Below are positions 45,485 through 53,811 of a DNA stretch of 64,000 bases, piece after piece. Location of the stretch: positions 67,499 to 131,498 of the forward strand of contig CAVVZC010000021.1 in the NCBI GenBank assembly GCA_963752565.1, given 5' to 3'. This DNA is from UBA11574 sp963752565. Its GTDB lineage: Bacteria > Desulfobacterota > Desulfobacteria > Desulfobacterales > UBA11574. Position numbers and translations under genes: made by a program. The notes under the pieces are model-generated. The model saw only the letters and a list, made by a program, of their open reading frames with translations, made no database searches and had not been told where the DNA came from. Every line of letters starts with the position of its first letter. Positions within the stretch are counted from its first letter, which is position 1.

Positions 45485-45614
45485 AGGTTTCAGGTGTCAG
45501 GTGTCAGGAAAATAGAGGTTTCAGTATTCAGTGTTCAGGTTTCAGCGGTTCCCTTTTTCTTTCCCGACACCTGACACCTGACACCTGACACCTGGTATCT
45601 GACACCTGAAACCT
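45485..45614. repeat. TGTCAGG inverted array
   Basis: Left arm (45485-45508) reads AGGTTTCAGGTGTCAGGTGT-CAGG; the right part (45566-45614) holds five ACACCTG units ending CTGACACCTGAAACCT. Arms can pair over about 16-24 bases. It follows the sensor kinase and is the first of the series that continues to 62 kb. Confidence 0.8.
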
Positions 45615-45693
45615 ACATGTGCCTGAACTCAGAACTCAGAACACCTCAAAGAGGAAATGACTATTGACAAACCGAGTGCATCAGAATAGCATG

Positions 45694-45729
45694 ACCATAT
45701 AATATGTTAATAAAATATGGTTTAACCAT
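45694..45729. promoter_or_regulatory. Promoter/operator of the VapBC module
   Basis: ACCATAT (45694-45700) and ATATGGT (45715-45721) form an inverted repeat, and ATGGTTTAACCAT (45717-45729) is a perfect 13-base palindrome. A TATAAT -10 element lies at 45698-45703. Such inverted repeats before an antitoxin gene are normally bound by the VapB-VapC complex for autoregulation. Confidence 0.6.
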
Positions 45730-45744
45730 GCAAGGGGGTTCCTG

Positions 45745-45936
45745 ATGGCATTAGTAAAAAAAACCATAGAGTTGGACCAGGATGCAATCAACAGGATTAA
45801 AATAGCGTTGAATGCCAAAACAGAAAAAGAAGCGATCAACACGGTATTGAAGCAATTCGACACCGATATTCGATTGGCGGAGATTACGTTTCAAAATGCC
45901 GGTTCCTATGATTATGAATCGGTATTCGAGGACTGA
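45745..45936 (+). CDS. VapB-type antitoxin
   Basis: 63 aa with a Shine-Dalgarno AAGGGGG. The start MALVKKTIELDQDAINRIKI fits a ribbon-helix-helix DNA-binding antitoxin; the C-terminal tail (about 36-63, rich in acidic and aromatic residues) should wrap the toxin. It is two bases before the PIN-domain gene. Confidence 0.85.
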   Translation: MALVKKTIELDQDAINRIKIALNAKTEKEAINTVLKQFDTDIRLAEITFQNAGSYDYESVFED

Positions 45937-45938
45937 TT

Positions 45939-46358
45939 TTGCAGCAAAAAATTATCATTGATACAAATATTTACATCGATATTTTCAATAGGGGGCTGCA
46001 AAAAAATCTGAACAATCCGCTTAAGTATGTCGTTTTTTTAGCCCATCCGGTTCTTCATGAACTGTGGATGGGGGCAAAAGGGAAACGCGAAATCAAACAC
46101 CTCTCTGAATTTCAGAACCGGTTTGTTCAGTTGAAGCGTATCGTTGTTCCCACGGTTTCCACTTTGATTGTTATCGGGCAGGCCTGTCAAAAACTCCGAA
46201 GCTCCGGCAGGCTTGACCCCACGCATCCAAAGCATTACAACGATATATCTATTGCAGCCCTGGCGCGTCAGGTCGGGGCCACCGTGATCACTCAAAATAT
46301 TCGCGATTTTAAGACGATTCAAAAAGTTATCGACTTTGAGTTCGAACGACAACCCTAA
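45939..46358 (+). CDS. VapC-type PIN-domain ribonuclease toxin
   Basis: 139 aa, TTG start two bases after the antitoxin stop. PIN features: IIIDTNIYIDIFNRGLQ with the first Asp, ELWMGAKGKREI with the Glu, KHYNDISIAALARQVGATVI with the later Asp and the final TQNIRDFK Asp. Such toxins cut tRNA or rRNA when the antitoxin is lost. The module lies between the sensor kinase and its presumed regulator. Confidence 0.88.
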   Translation: MQQKIIIDTNIYIDIFNRGLQKNLNNPLKYVVFLAHPVLHELWMGAKGKREIKHLSEFQNRFVQLKRIVVPTVSTLIVIGQACQKLRSSGRLDPTHPKHYNDISIAALARQVGATVITQNIRDFKTIQKVIDFEFERQP

Positions 46359-46880
46359 AAAGGAATGGAGTATTGGAGTGATGGAGTGGTGAGAAAGAAC
46401 CGAAACCGCGGATACCAAAAGTTAACGGTGTGGAAAGATGCCATCGAATACTATGTGCTGACGTGTGATGTCTTTCGGTCTTTTCCTTTCGAGTTGAAGC
46501 GGGTGTCCTCACAACAGATAGCATCATCCGATTCTGTTCACCGAAATATCGCGGAGGGATACTGCCGACGTTCGATCAAGGAATACCTCAATTTCCTGAA
46601 CATTTCTCTGGGTTCTTTGGGTGAGTCCGTATCAGGGCTCTTCGGTTATGTTAATGCAAAACAAATATCCAAGGCACATTTTGAGAAACTCGATTCCTTA
46701 GCCTATAAACTTGAAAATGGGCTTTTGAAGCTTGTTGAAAGCCTGGAGCGAAAGCGAGACAAAGGAGAATGGATTGACCATTTGGTTGTCAAGGAAAGCA
46801 ATGCCGTTTATGGAAAAGAGTAACCCAATACTCCATCACGCCAGCACTCCAGTACTCCAGTACTCCAACTCTCCAGTTCT
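46359..46880. repeat. GGAGT-type inverted repeats flanking a four-helix-bundle gene
   Basis: The left side (46362-46390) reads GGAATGGAGTATTGGAGTGA then TGGAGTGG; the right side (about 46829-46880) reads CCAATACTCCATCACGCCAG, CACTCCAGTACTCC repeated. GGAGTATTGG against CCAATACTCC is a perfect match. The same CTCCAGCACTCCAACACTCC words occur in the array at 53.1-53.7 kb. Thus the gene between may be carried on or bracketed by this repeat. Confidence 0.6.
46365..46823 (+). CDS. Four-helix-bundle protein (23S rRNA intervening-sequence family)
   Basis: 152 aa from ATG 46365, but the first ~9 codons lie in the repeat and GTG at 46386 or 46389 is as likely. The core is YQKLTVWKDAIEYYVLTCDV, QQIASSDSVHRNIAEGYCRR and FLNISLGSLGES, which define the S23/IVS family of four-helix proteins. 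The family was first met inside 23S rRNA intervening sequences but is common as free genes beside mobile and repeat DNA. Its function is not established. Confidence 0.85.
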   Translation: MEYWSDGVVRKNRNRGYQKLTVWKDAIEYYVLTCDVFRSFPFELKRVSSQQIASSDSVHRNIAEGYCRRSIKEYLNFLNISLGSLGESVSGLFGYVNAKQISKAHFEKLDSLAYKLENGLLKLVESLERKRDKGEWIDHLVVKESNAVYGKE

Positions 46881-46943
46881 CCGTGGAAACGTGAGCGGGA
46901 TGCCCGTACCACCCACAGATTGTGACGAGGAGATTACGTAACC

Positions 46944-48173
46944 ATGCCTACCACCATCCTTTTGGTCGATGATCATCCGGTTTTTCGAAAAGGACTGCGC
47001 CAGCTTTTAGAAGAAGAACAGGATTTTAAAGTGGTGGGCGAGGCCGGTGACGGGAAAGAGGCAATAGCACTTGTCGGAAAACTATCGCCGGATGTGGTGG
47101 TCATGGACATCAACATGCCGAATTTCAACGGCATCGAGGCCACCCGGCAAATTGTTTCCGATTTTCCTGAAACCAAAATCGTGGCCCTGTCCATTCACTC
47201 CGGGAAACGTTTTATCGAAGATATGCTGCGAGCCGGTGCCGCTGGCTACATCCTGAAGGAATGCGCTCCCGAAGAGCTGACAAACGGCATGCGCGCCGTA
47301 ATACGCGGCGAGATTTACCTGAGTCCTTCAGTCACTGGAATTGTCGTTTCGGAGTTTGTGAAGGCAGAGACAAGCTTGCAGGATTCCGGAGATTATGATA
47401 TGTGGACGGCCGGCAAGACGACCTCAATCATACACACCAAACTCCACCGGCCTCCGATTCCCCAAAACCATGTTCATCGTTCTCGGCTGCTTGAACAGCT
47501 TGAAAAGGGCCTCCGGAAACAACTCACACTGGTATCGGCCCCTGCCGGATATGGCAAGAGCATCCTCTTGAGCTGTTGGCTGGAAAACTGTGATTGCCCC
47601 AATGCCTGGTATTCAGCGGATGAGAGCGATAACAACCTACGTCAGTTTTTGATTTACTTTTTGACCGCTTTCCAGACCATGTTTCCCGACGCCGTGGAAA
47701 AGACCTTGGCCTTGGCAAACAGTGGAAATCTGCCTCCGATGAAGGTATTGCTGGCCAGCTTGATCAACGAAATGAACCTTGTTGATCAGGACTATATCCT
47801 GGTAATTGATGACATTCACCTGGTCCAGGAGAAACAGATATACGACCTGTTAACTGAACTGCTGCGACATCCGCCGCAACGCATGCACCTGGTGCTGATC
47901 GGACGGCGGGATCCGTTTTTGCCCATATCTTCCTTCCGAGCCCAGGGACTGATGACTGAGATCCGCTTGCAGGATCTGTGCTTTACATCGGCAGAGACAA
48001 AGGCCTACCTGGAACAGGTGCTTGGGGAGCAAATCGAGGATGCCGTCGCCGAAAAATGGACGGAAATAACTGAAGGCTGGATAGCCGGATTACTCTGGCG
48101 GGACTTTCCATGCACCACAGGGGCGATGCAGCCGGCATTTTGTCCGAACTGCCTGAAGACATTCAATATGTGA
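46944..48173 (+). CDS. Receiver-MalT regulator, 5' part (frame broken near 48093)
   Basis: N-terminal part of a regulator of about 1060 residues. Residues 1-120 are a NarL-type receiver (ILLVDDHPVFRKGLRQLL, phospho-acceptor Asp55 in VVVMDINMP, Lys in ILKECAPEEL). After a linker comes a MalT-type STAND ATPase: RSRLLEQLEKGL, Walker A APAGYGKSILL near 200, Walker B YILVIDDIHL near 285. At the normally conserved EGW-AGL-LA segment the frame is lost; GWIAGLLWRDF replaces GWIAGL-LAGLSMHH, and the frame ends at 48173. The rest is in the +1 frame (48110 on). One missing base within 48093-48095 accounts for it. Confidence 0.88.
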   Translation: MPTTILLVDDHPVFRKGLRQLLEEEQDFKVVGEAGDGKEAIALVGKLSPDVVVMDINMPNFNGIEATRQIVSDFPETKIVALSIHSGKRFIEDMLRAGAAGYILKECAPEELTNGMRAVIRGEIYLSPSVTGIVVSEFVKAETSLQDSGDYDMWTAGKTTSIIHTKLHRPPIPQNHVHRSRLLEQLEKGLRKQLTLVSAPAGYGKSILLSCWLENCDCPNAWYSADESDNNLRQFLIYFLTAFQTMFPDAVEKTLALANSGNLPPMKVLLASLINEMNLVDQDYILVIDDIHLVQEKQIYDLLTELLRHPPQRMHLVLIGRRDPFLPISSFRAQGLMTEIRLQDLCFTSAETKAYLEQVLGEQIEDAVAEKWTEITEGWIAGLLWRDFPCTTGAMQPAFCPNCLKTFNM

Positions 48174-50137
48174 CAGAATATCTTTTCAATGAGGTTTTTA
48201 AGAGTCAATCTCCGGAAATTCGCCATTTTCTTTTGAGTACGGCCATTTTGGATCGATTCTGTGCGCCGTTGTGCAAGGTGTTGGTCGGCCTGGATGCAGA
48301 GTTAAGGCCGGATGACATAAATTCCTGGGATATTCTTGATTTGGTTAAAAATCAAAACCTGTTCGTCGTCAACCTGGACGCGGAAAACCGCTGGTTCCGA
48401 TACCATCACCTGTTTCAGCAACTTCTGAAAAACCAGTTGATGCTGCATCGGAGCTCCGATGAGATTGTCGCCCTCCATTCCCGGGCAGGCAATTGGTTTG
48501 CCGAAAACAATCTTATCGATGAAGCGATCCGGCATTTGCTGGCCGCTGGTGACGTGATCGGAGCGGCACAACTGGTTGAGAAAAATCGACAGGCCATGCT
48601 CGATAGTGATAGATGGTACGTCTTTGAAAAATGGCTGTCCATGTTGCCTGATACCGTTATTCAACAGCGGCCTATACTTCTCATGGCTCGAGTCTGGACA
48701 CTCTATCATCAATTTGACATTCCGGCAATTCCATCGGTTGTTGATGCTGTGGAAGCGCTTTTAAAAGACGATCCTATGGAGCAGCATCTGCGTGGAGAAA
48801 TCGATTTTTTTCGCGGGTATATTTACTATTTTCAGAATAAAGGTTCACACAGCCTGAAGCACCTTCAAGAGGCCCTGAAATTGGTTCCCGAGAAATATCA
48901 TGAAATTCGAGGCCAGATCGAAATACTATATGGATTGGCCAGGCAAATGCAAGGTCAGAAAGAAGACGCCGTTAAAACTCTGACTGACTTGCTGAATCAT
49001 AAACAGCCGCCATTTAGCGTAAGGAAGACCCGTCTGTTGGTGACGCTTGTCTATATCCACATTATCTCGGGAGATCTGTACAAGGCATTCGTTGCAAACC
49101 AACAACTCTTTGACTTCGCAACAAAAAACAACTACATCTATGCGAAAGTGTGGAGTGTGTATCTTAAGGGACTGATCCACTTTTACCGTAATGAACTTGG
49201 AATGGCCATCGATCATTTCGGTCAAGCAATAGAACAAAAATACATCTTTCACACTCGAGCTGTGGTTGACAGCATGGCCGGACTTATTTTTTCGTATCAA
49301 GCCGAAGGACAACCCGACCGGGCCGGCGAAACCATGCAAAGCCTTTTTAAGTATGTTGCTTCCCAAAATGATCCGACCTATTTAATGATTGCTGACTCAT
49401 GTAACGTACGGTTGTCGATCATGCAAGGAGAACTGATATCAGCGATGGGTTGGCTTCGAGAAAGTTCTCCGCCCGTTGAGAACATGGTCTGGTGGCTGGA
49501 AATACCCGCTGTCACCCATTGCAAGGCACTTCTTGCTGAAGGATCGGACGAGAGCCTCGAGAAAGCCGAAATAAAGCTTCGGGAACTTTTGCAGCTGAAT
49601 CAGGACAATCACAATACCTGTCATACGATTCACATTATGCCTTTGCTGGCCATGGTGTATCATAAGCAGGGGCGGGATGATGAGGCGCTCACCATTCTGG
49701 AACAGGCCGTCGACCTTGCAAAACCCGGCGGATGGATTCGGCCATTCGTTGAATTGGGTTCTCCCATGGTCGACTTGCTGAAACGATTGCCCAGGCAAAA
49801 CGTCCACACGGAATTTGTCGAGAAACTCCTCGCTGCTTTCAGCGATAAGCAAACAGATCCTCCCGGTTTCCCAGTTCCCCCCTCTCCAAGTCCCCAAGTC
49901 TCCCCATCTCCAAGTCATCCCACTCCCCAGCCCCTGGTCGAGCCCCTGACCAACCGCGAGCTCGATATCCTGGATCTGCTGGCACAGCGTCTCCAAAACA
50001 AGGAAATTGCAGAGGAACTGTTCATTTCAAAGGAAACCGTCAAAACACACCTGAACAACATCTACCAGAAGCTCAACGTCACCAATCGACGGAATGCGGT
50101 TGAAAAGGCCAAAAATCTGGGAATCCTTTCCCCTTAG
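48110..50137 (+). CDS. Receiver-MalT regulator, 3' part (LuxR-type HTH)
   Basis: 675-codon continuation of the gene above in another frame; the in-frame text before its first ATG (LAGLSM) shows it is not an independent gene. It contains the winged region (VTEYLFNEVFKSQSPEIRHF), TPR-like repeats (about 100-560), then a Pro/Ser-rich stretch (about 582-608) and a GerE/LuxR HTH (EPLTNRELDILDLLAQRLQN, AEELFISKETVKTHLNNIYQ). Together: phosphorylation at the receiver controls a signal-regulated ATPase that presents a DNA-binding domain. A receiver in front of a MalT unit is not the standard layout. Likely partner: the sensor kinase at 42858. Confidence 0.85.
   Translation: MHHRGDAAGILSELPEDIQYVTEYLFNEVFKSQSPEIRHFLLSTAILDRFCAPLCKVLVGLDAELRPDDINSWDILDLVKNQNLFVVNLDAENRWFRYHHLFQQLLKNQLMLHRSSDEIVALHSRAGNWFAENNLIDEAIRHLLAAGDVIGAAQLVEKNRQAMLDSDRWYVFEKWLSMLPDTVIQQRPILLMARVWTLYHQFDIPAIPSVVDAVEALLKDDPMEQHLRGEIDFFRGYIYYFQNKGSHSLKHLQEALKLVPEKYHEIRGQIEILYGLARQMQGQKEDAVKTLTDLLNHKQPPFSVRKTRLLVTLVYIHIISGDLYKAFVANQQLFDFATKNNYIYAKVWSVYLKGLIHFYRNELGMAIDHFGQAIEQKYIFHTRAVVDSMAGLIFSYQAEGQPDRAGETMQSLFKYVASQNDPTYLMIADSCNVRLSIMQGELISAMGWLRESSPPVENMVWWLEIPAVTHCKALLAEGSDESLEKAEIKLRELLQLNQDNHNTCHTIHIMPLLAMVYHKQGRDDEALTILEQAVDLAKPGGWIRPFVELGSPMVDLLKRLPRQNVHTEFVEKLLAAFSDKQTDPPGFPVPPSPSPQVSPSPSHPTPQPLVEPLTNRELDILDLLAQRLQNKEIAEELFISKETVKTHLNNIYQKLNVTNRRNAVEKAKNLGILSP
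49863..49940. repeat. C/T-rich repeat inside the regulator coding region
   Basis: CTCCAAGTCCCCAAGTCTCC and CCATCTCCAAGTC occur in frame here; the same words occur in the non-coding array near 53040-53070 (CTCCATCTCCCCATCTCCAA). In the protein they make a Pro/Ser linker between the TPR region and the LuxR HTH. Confidence 0.6.
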
Positions 50138-50387
50138 CCCGGAGATTTCACGCCCCTGAGGTGTTCACTTGCCTTGATAGCGGGATTTCCGCCACACTGC
50201 ACAGGCGGACAAGTCCGCTTCGCTCCAACAAGGGCATTTATAGCGGTTATCAAAATAACGTTCCGTTTCGGCGGCCTACTTCAAACTGGTAAAGTAAACG
50301 ATTCAATCCGCCAAAGGCGGACAAGTCGGAATGTATTTATGACAACAGCTATAGAACACCTGAATCCACAATTTTGATGCGATACGA
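50138..50387. repeat. REP-like element, long form, in the gap after the regulator
   Basis: At 50176-50232 lies GATAGCGGGATTTCCGCC, a 26-base extra segment, and CGCTTCGCTCCAACAAGG. It is the reverse complement of the element at 53564-53625, including the extra segment. A further half-copy, ATCCGCCAAAGGCGGACAAG, lies near 50308. The gap has no gene. Confidence 0.65.
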
Positions 50388-51644
50388 TTATATGATGGAG
50401 GTTTGACGCAGCAGTTCATGAACCGGCAGAAAAGAAAGCGCTGTTCCGCTTAGATCAAGTGTTTTATTGAGGTTCAGATTAATGATGTAGGCCCGCTCCG
50501 GATTGTATCTGTGGATGAAGCGGCGTAAAGATGCCGGCACTTTATCCTGTTTAAGGTGTTGGTATTTGACCTCCACCGGAATCAGACGTTGGCCGGCTTC
50601 AATCACGAAATCCACTTCGGCCTTATCCTTTGTCCGCCAGAAATTCAGTTTGGCAGCCTTGAACCTAAGTTTTTGTCTTAATAATAAAAAAACAAGATTT
50701 TCAAAAACAAATCCCCCTTCAGTCGGGCTTTCAAGGTGCCCGAAAAGCCCCAGGGAGTAGTTCCTGAAACCCAAATCCCAAAAATAGGGCACGGGTGATT
50801 TGCTGATTTCTTTTCGTACGTTGCGTGCATAAGGTGCCATGAGTTCGACAATAAATATCTTTTGAGCGTACCATAAATACTTTTTAACGGTAGGAAACGA
50901 AACATTCAACGTCGAAGCAAGCTCAGAGTAGTTCATTAACTGTCCGACCTGGCCGGCAAGAATTTTAATCATAGCGCTGAAGGCATCGGGCTTGTCCAAT
51001 TTTAGAAGATAAGCAATATCCTTTTCCAGGATGCTACGGTAGATCTCATCGATGAGACGAAGTTTTTCGCCTTGTTCAACCGCCATGACGACTCTGGGGT
51101 ATCCGCCGAATGTCATATATTCGATCAGCAACTGCTGTGCCCTGCCTTTTTCTATTGCCATAAAATCTGCAAGGTTTTCTTCATACCTGTAATCTGTCCG
51201 ATGGTTGATAAATTCTTCCAAGGTTATGGTGGATAATTCAAATAGTCGTTTTCGGCCAACAAGCGATTCATGTATCTTTTGTTTCAACTCCAGACTTCCG
51301 GAGCCGGAAAGGATAAACTTATAGGGCAACTTAAGATCATAAAGGCCCTTCAAAAACAGGCCGGCATCATCTTTACGCTGGATCTCATCGATGAAAACAT
51401 AACCGTGCTGCTGACCCAATTCCAGTTCGACTTTTCTAAGCAGTGCAGCCTGAGACTCAAAATGAGGTCTGTCCCATTCAATGTCGAGATTTAAAAACAG
51501 TGTCCGCTCACCGCGATTGTCCAGATGCTCCTGCAACATCTCCATCAGTGTCGTTTTGCCGGCCTGCCGGGGTCCGATGATAAGACTCATCTCCTTCTGC
51601 GGAAGATGATCAACCAATTCCGAAAACAACTTTCGCTTAATCAT
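50388..51644 (-). CDS. AAA ATPase with DUF4143 (first copy)
   Basis: 418 aa: Walker A GPRQAGKTTLMEM (about 24-36), Walker B YVFIDEIQRK near 99, sensor LSGSGSLELK, then a winged-helix segment (NYSELASTLNVSFPTVKKYL) and the DUF4143 nuclease-like region with DKAEVDFVIEAGQRLIPVEV (PD-(D/E)XK-like D-E-V pattern near 370). The family is common in anaerobes, often in several copies; its role is not established (proposed links to defence or toxin-antitoxin-like modules). It is unlinked to its neighbours by operon structure. Confidence 0.88.
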   Translation of the reverse strand: MIKRKLFSELVDHLPQKEMSLIIGPRQAGKTTLMEMLQEHLDNRGERTLFLNLDIEWDRPHFESQAALLRKVELELGQQHGYVFIDEIQRKDDAGLFLKGLYDLKLPYKFILSGSGSLELKQKIHESLVGRKRLFELSTITLEEFINHRTDYRYEENLADFMAIEKGRAQQLLIEYMTFGGYPRVVMAVEQGEKLRLIDEIYRSILEKDIAYLLKLDKPDAFSAMIKILAGQVGQLMNYSELASTLNVSFPTVKKYLWYAQKIFIVELMAPYARNVRKEISKSPVPYFWDLGFRNYSLGLFGHLESPTEGGFVFENLVFLLLRQKLRFKAAKLNFWRTKDKAEVDFVIEAGQRLIPVEVKYQHLKQDKVPASLRRFIHRYNPERAYIINLNLNKTLDLSGTALSFLPVHELLRQTSII

Positions 51645-51800
51645 GATTTAATGATAGCACGAGAATTTATAAAGTCAATATGAATTATTTGCGCCCATAG
51701 CCCATACCCCCAACCTTCGTTTCATTATCCCCTGTCCCCTGCCCCATTTTTTTCAACCCAGAACCCGGAACCTTGAACCTTGAAACCTGAACCCGAAATC
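51645..51800. repeat. GAACC/CCCC-rich repeat between the two ATPases
   Basis: CCCATAGCCCATACCCCC, CCCCTGTCCCCTGCCCC and AACCCAGAACCCGGAACC followed by TTGAACC words. The AACCCGGAACC words recur before several genes in the 55-60 kb region. No gene. Confidence 0.6.
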
Positions 51801-52958
51801 TCAAGGTTTTGAAAGCAACAATTTTTCTCCATGGATGACACTAATTTCTTCTGTAACCGGAAAATTTCTTTCTCCCATATACACCACAAATCCTTTGTGA
51901 ATGACGCCTTCGTCGATGCCGGCTTGTAAATTGGCCCAGTCACTTTTACCAATGGATACCGAACACTTGAATTCAAATCCAATTCTCTCGGAGCCCCGGT
52001 CAATGATCAGATCGATCTCGGCACCGGCATGCGTTCTGTAAAAATAAAAAAGACTGCCGGCGTTTTGCAGCATTTCCAGGCTAATGAGTTGCTCAATCAT
52101 AAAACCTTCCCAACTGCTTCCCCTTTTGGGCGATTCCAGCAGGGATCTTTCACTGGTAATTCCCAAAAGGTAATGCAATATCCCTGAATCCCGCATGTAT
52201 ATTTTTGCCGATTTTACGATTCTTTTTTTTATGTTCGGAAAATACGGGGATAAGCGTCGAACAATAAAATGACCTTCCATTAGATCCAGATAATTTTGAA
52301 TTGTGTGATAGGAAACCCCCAGAGACCGTCCAAGGTCAGAAGCATTAAATAGGCCACCGTGCTGGTGAGCGAGCATAACCATCAACCGTCTGATCTGTAT
52401 TGGAGATATCTTTACGCCATACCGCGGAATGTCACGTTCAACAAACGTGCGGAGATAGTTTTCCTGCCAATTTTGCCATTTGGATTCTGTTTTTTCTCTT
52501 AATGCATCTGGAAACCCGCCCTTCAACCAAAAATTATGAATGTCAATCTTCAGAGCGGTTATTTCCGAAAAGAGAAATGGCGTCAATTCAACAATACCGA
52601 CCCTTCCGGCAAGGCTTTCTGAAATATGTTTCACCAGAACAGGATTCACAGACCCCAATAGGGTGTAGCTTCCGGTCTGTTGTCTGTCCAGATCAATCAT
52701 AGATCTGAGAACAGGAAATAATTCCGGCAATGTCTGAGCCTCATCGATAATGAGAGGCGGTTCAAATCTTTTAAGTGCAAACTCAATGTCGTCTACAAAC
52801 ACTTGCTGATCAGACGGCCTTTCGAGATCAAAATATTCACCCTCAAGAAAGTGCTTGGCCAGCGTGGTTTTACCGCACTGCCTCGGACCCAGGATAAGGA
52901 CCGCCGGGAACTGTTGTGATAATTCTCGCACCATGATTTCGGCTTGTCGTTTAATCAT
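51801..52958 (-). CDS. AAA ATPase with DUF4143 (second copy)
   Basis: 385 aa: Walker A GPRQCGKTTLAKHFL near 25, Walker B PLIIDEAQTLPEL, sensor YTLLGSVNPVL, winged-helix region (FNASDLGRSLGVSYHTIQNY) and the DUF4143 end with HAGAEIDLIIDRGSERIGFEFKCSV (nuclease-like pattern). It is related to but clearly different from the copy at 50388. Both have promoters or ribosome sites hidden by repeats. Confidence 0.88.
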   Translation of the reverse strand: MIKRQAEIMVRELSQQFPAVLILGPRQCGKTTLAKHFLEGEYFDLERPSDQQVFVDDIEFALKRFEPPLIIDEAQTLPELFPVLRSMIDLDRQQTGSYTLLGSVNPVLVKHISESLAGRVGIVELTPFLFSEITALKIDIHNFWLKGGFPDALREKTESKWQNWQENYLRTFVERDIPRYGVKISPIQIRRLMVMLAHQHGGLFNASDLGRSLGVSYHTIQNYLDLMEGHFIVRRLSPYFPNIKKRIVKSAKIYMRDSGILHYLLGITSERSLLESPKRGSSWEGFMIEQLISLEMLQNAGSLFYFYRTHAGAEIDLIIDRGSERIGFEFKCSVSIGKSDWANLQAGIDEGVIHKGFVVYMGERNFPVTEEISVIHGEKLLLSKP

Positions 52959-53029
52959 GGTTGAATATTAGCACTACAACTTCTATATTTCAAGTGTTTT
53001 TTAATCACTTCCGTCAAAATATCCCGTCC

Positions 53030-53690
53030 CCCAGTTTCTCCATCTCCCCATCTCCAAGTCTCCAAGTCTCTCCTTCCCCTTATCTTCCTGACCTCTGACC
53101 TCCGACACCTGTTGGAGCGAAGCGGAAATCCCGATTTATCGGGGATCCCCTATGACCTGTTCCCTGACACCTTTCCCCATCACTCCAGCACTCCAACACT
53201 CCATTTCTTTTCCCCCATCCCCCCGTCTCCCCGTCTCCCGTCTCCAGTCTCCCTCCCTGACCTCCGACACCTGTTGGAGCGAAGCGGAAATCCCGATTTA
53301 TCGGGACCTATGACCTGTTCCCTGACACCTTTCCCCATCACTCCAGCACTCCAACACTCCATTTCTTTACCCCCATCTCCCCGTCTCCAAGTCTCTCCTC
53401 CCCATCTCCTGACCTGACCTCTGACACCTGTTGGAGCGAAGCGGAAATCCCGATTTATCGGGGATCCCTGACACCTTTCCCCATCACTCCAGCACTCCAA
53501 CACTCCATTTCTTTTCCCCCATCTCCCCGTCCCCCCGTCTCCCCGTCTCCCGACCCTGACACCTGTTGGAGCGAAGCGGACTTGTCCGCCTGTGCAGTGT
53601 GGCGGAAATCCCGATTTATCGGGGACACCCGAAACCTGACACCTTTCCCCCATCACTCCAGCACTCCAACACTCCATTTCTTTACCCCCT
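53030..53690. repeat. Tandem array of composite REP and C/T-rich repeats
   Basis: Four copies of TGTTGGAGCGAAGCGG start at 53110, 53272, 53429 and 53564 (spacings 162, 157, 135). Each is followed by AAATCCCGATTTATCGGG (the last has the 26-base extra segment), CTGACACCTTTCCCCATCAC, and CTCCAGCACTCCAACACTCC ATTTCTTT, then CCCC/TCTCC. The units drift in length and content. Nothing is coded. The array separates the ATPase genes from the DUF1254 cluster. Confidence 0.8.
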
Positions 53691-53811
53691 CCCCCATTCC
53701 TAGCCCTTTTTTAGCCCTTTTTGGGGGATGTAAAGCCCCTTGGCGTAGACTAATCTAAAATTGCAATTATCCACCAGACCCATCTTTCTATAAAGATAAG
53801 GAACAAGAATC

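Noticed and set aside
53112..53677. Open frames of 100-165 codons on both strands in the repeat array
   Set aside because: They are translations of tandem repeats with periodic low-complexity sequence.
53030..53690. CRISPR array
   Set aside because: The units are 135-162 bases with drifting, related content and no unique spacers or cas genes.
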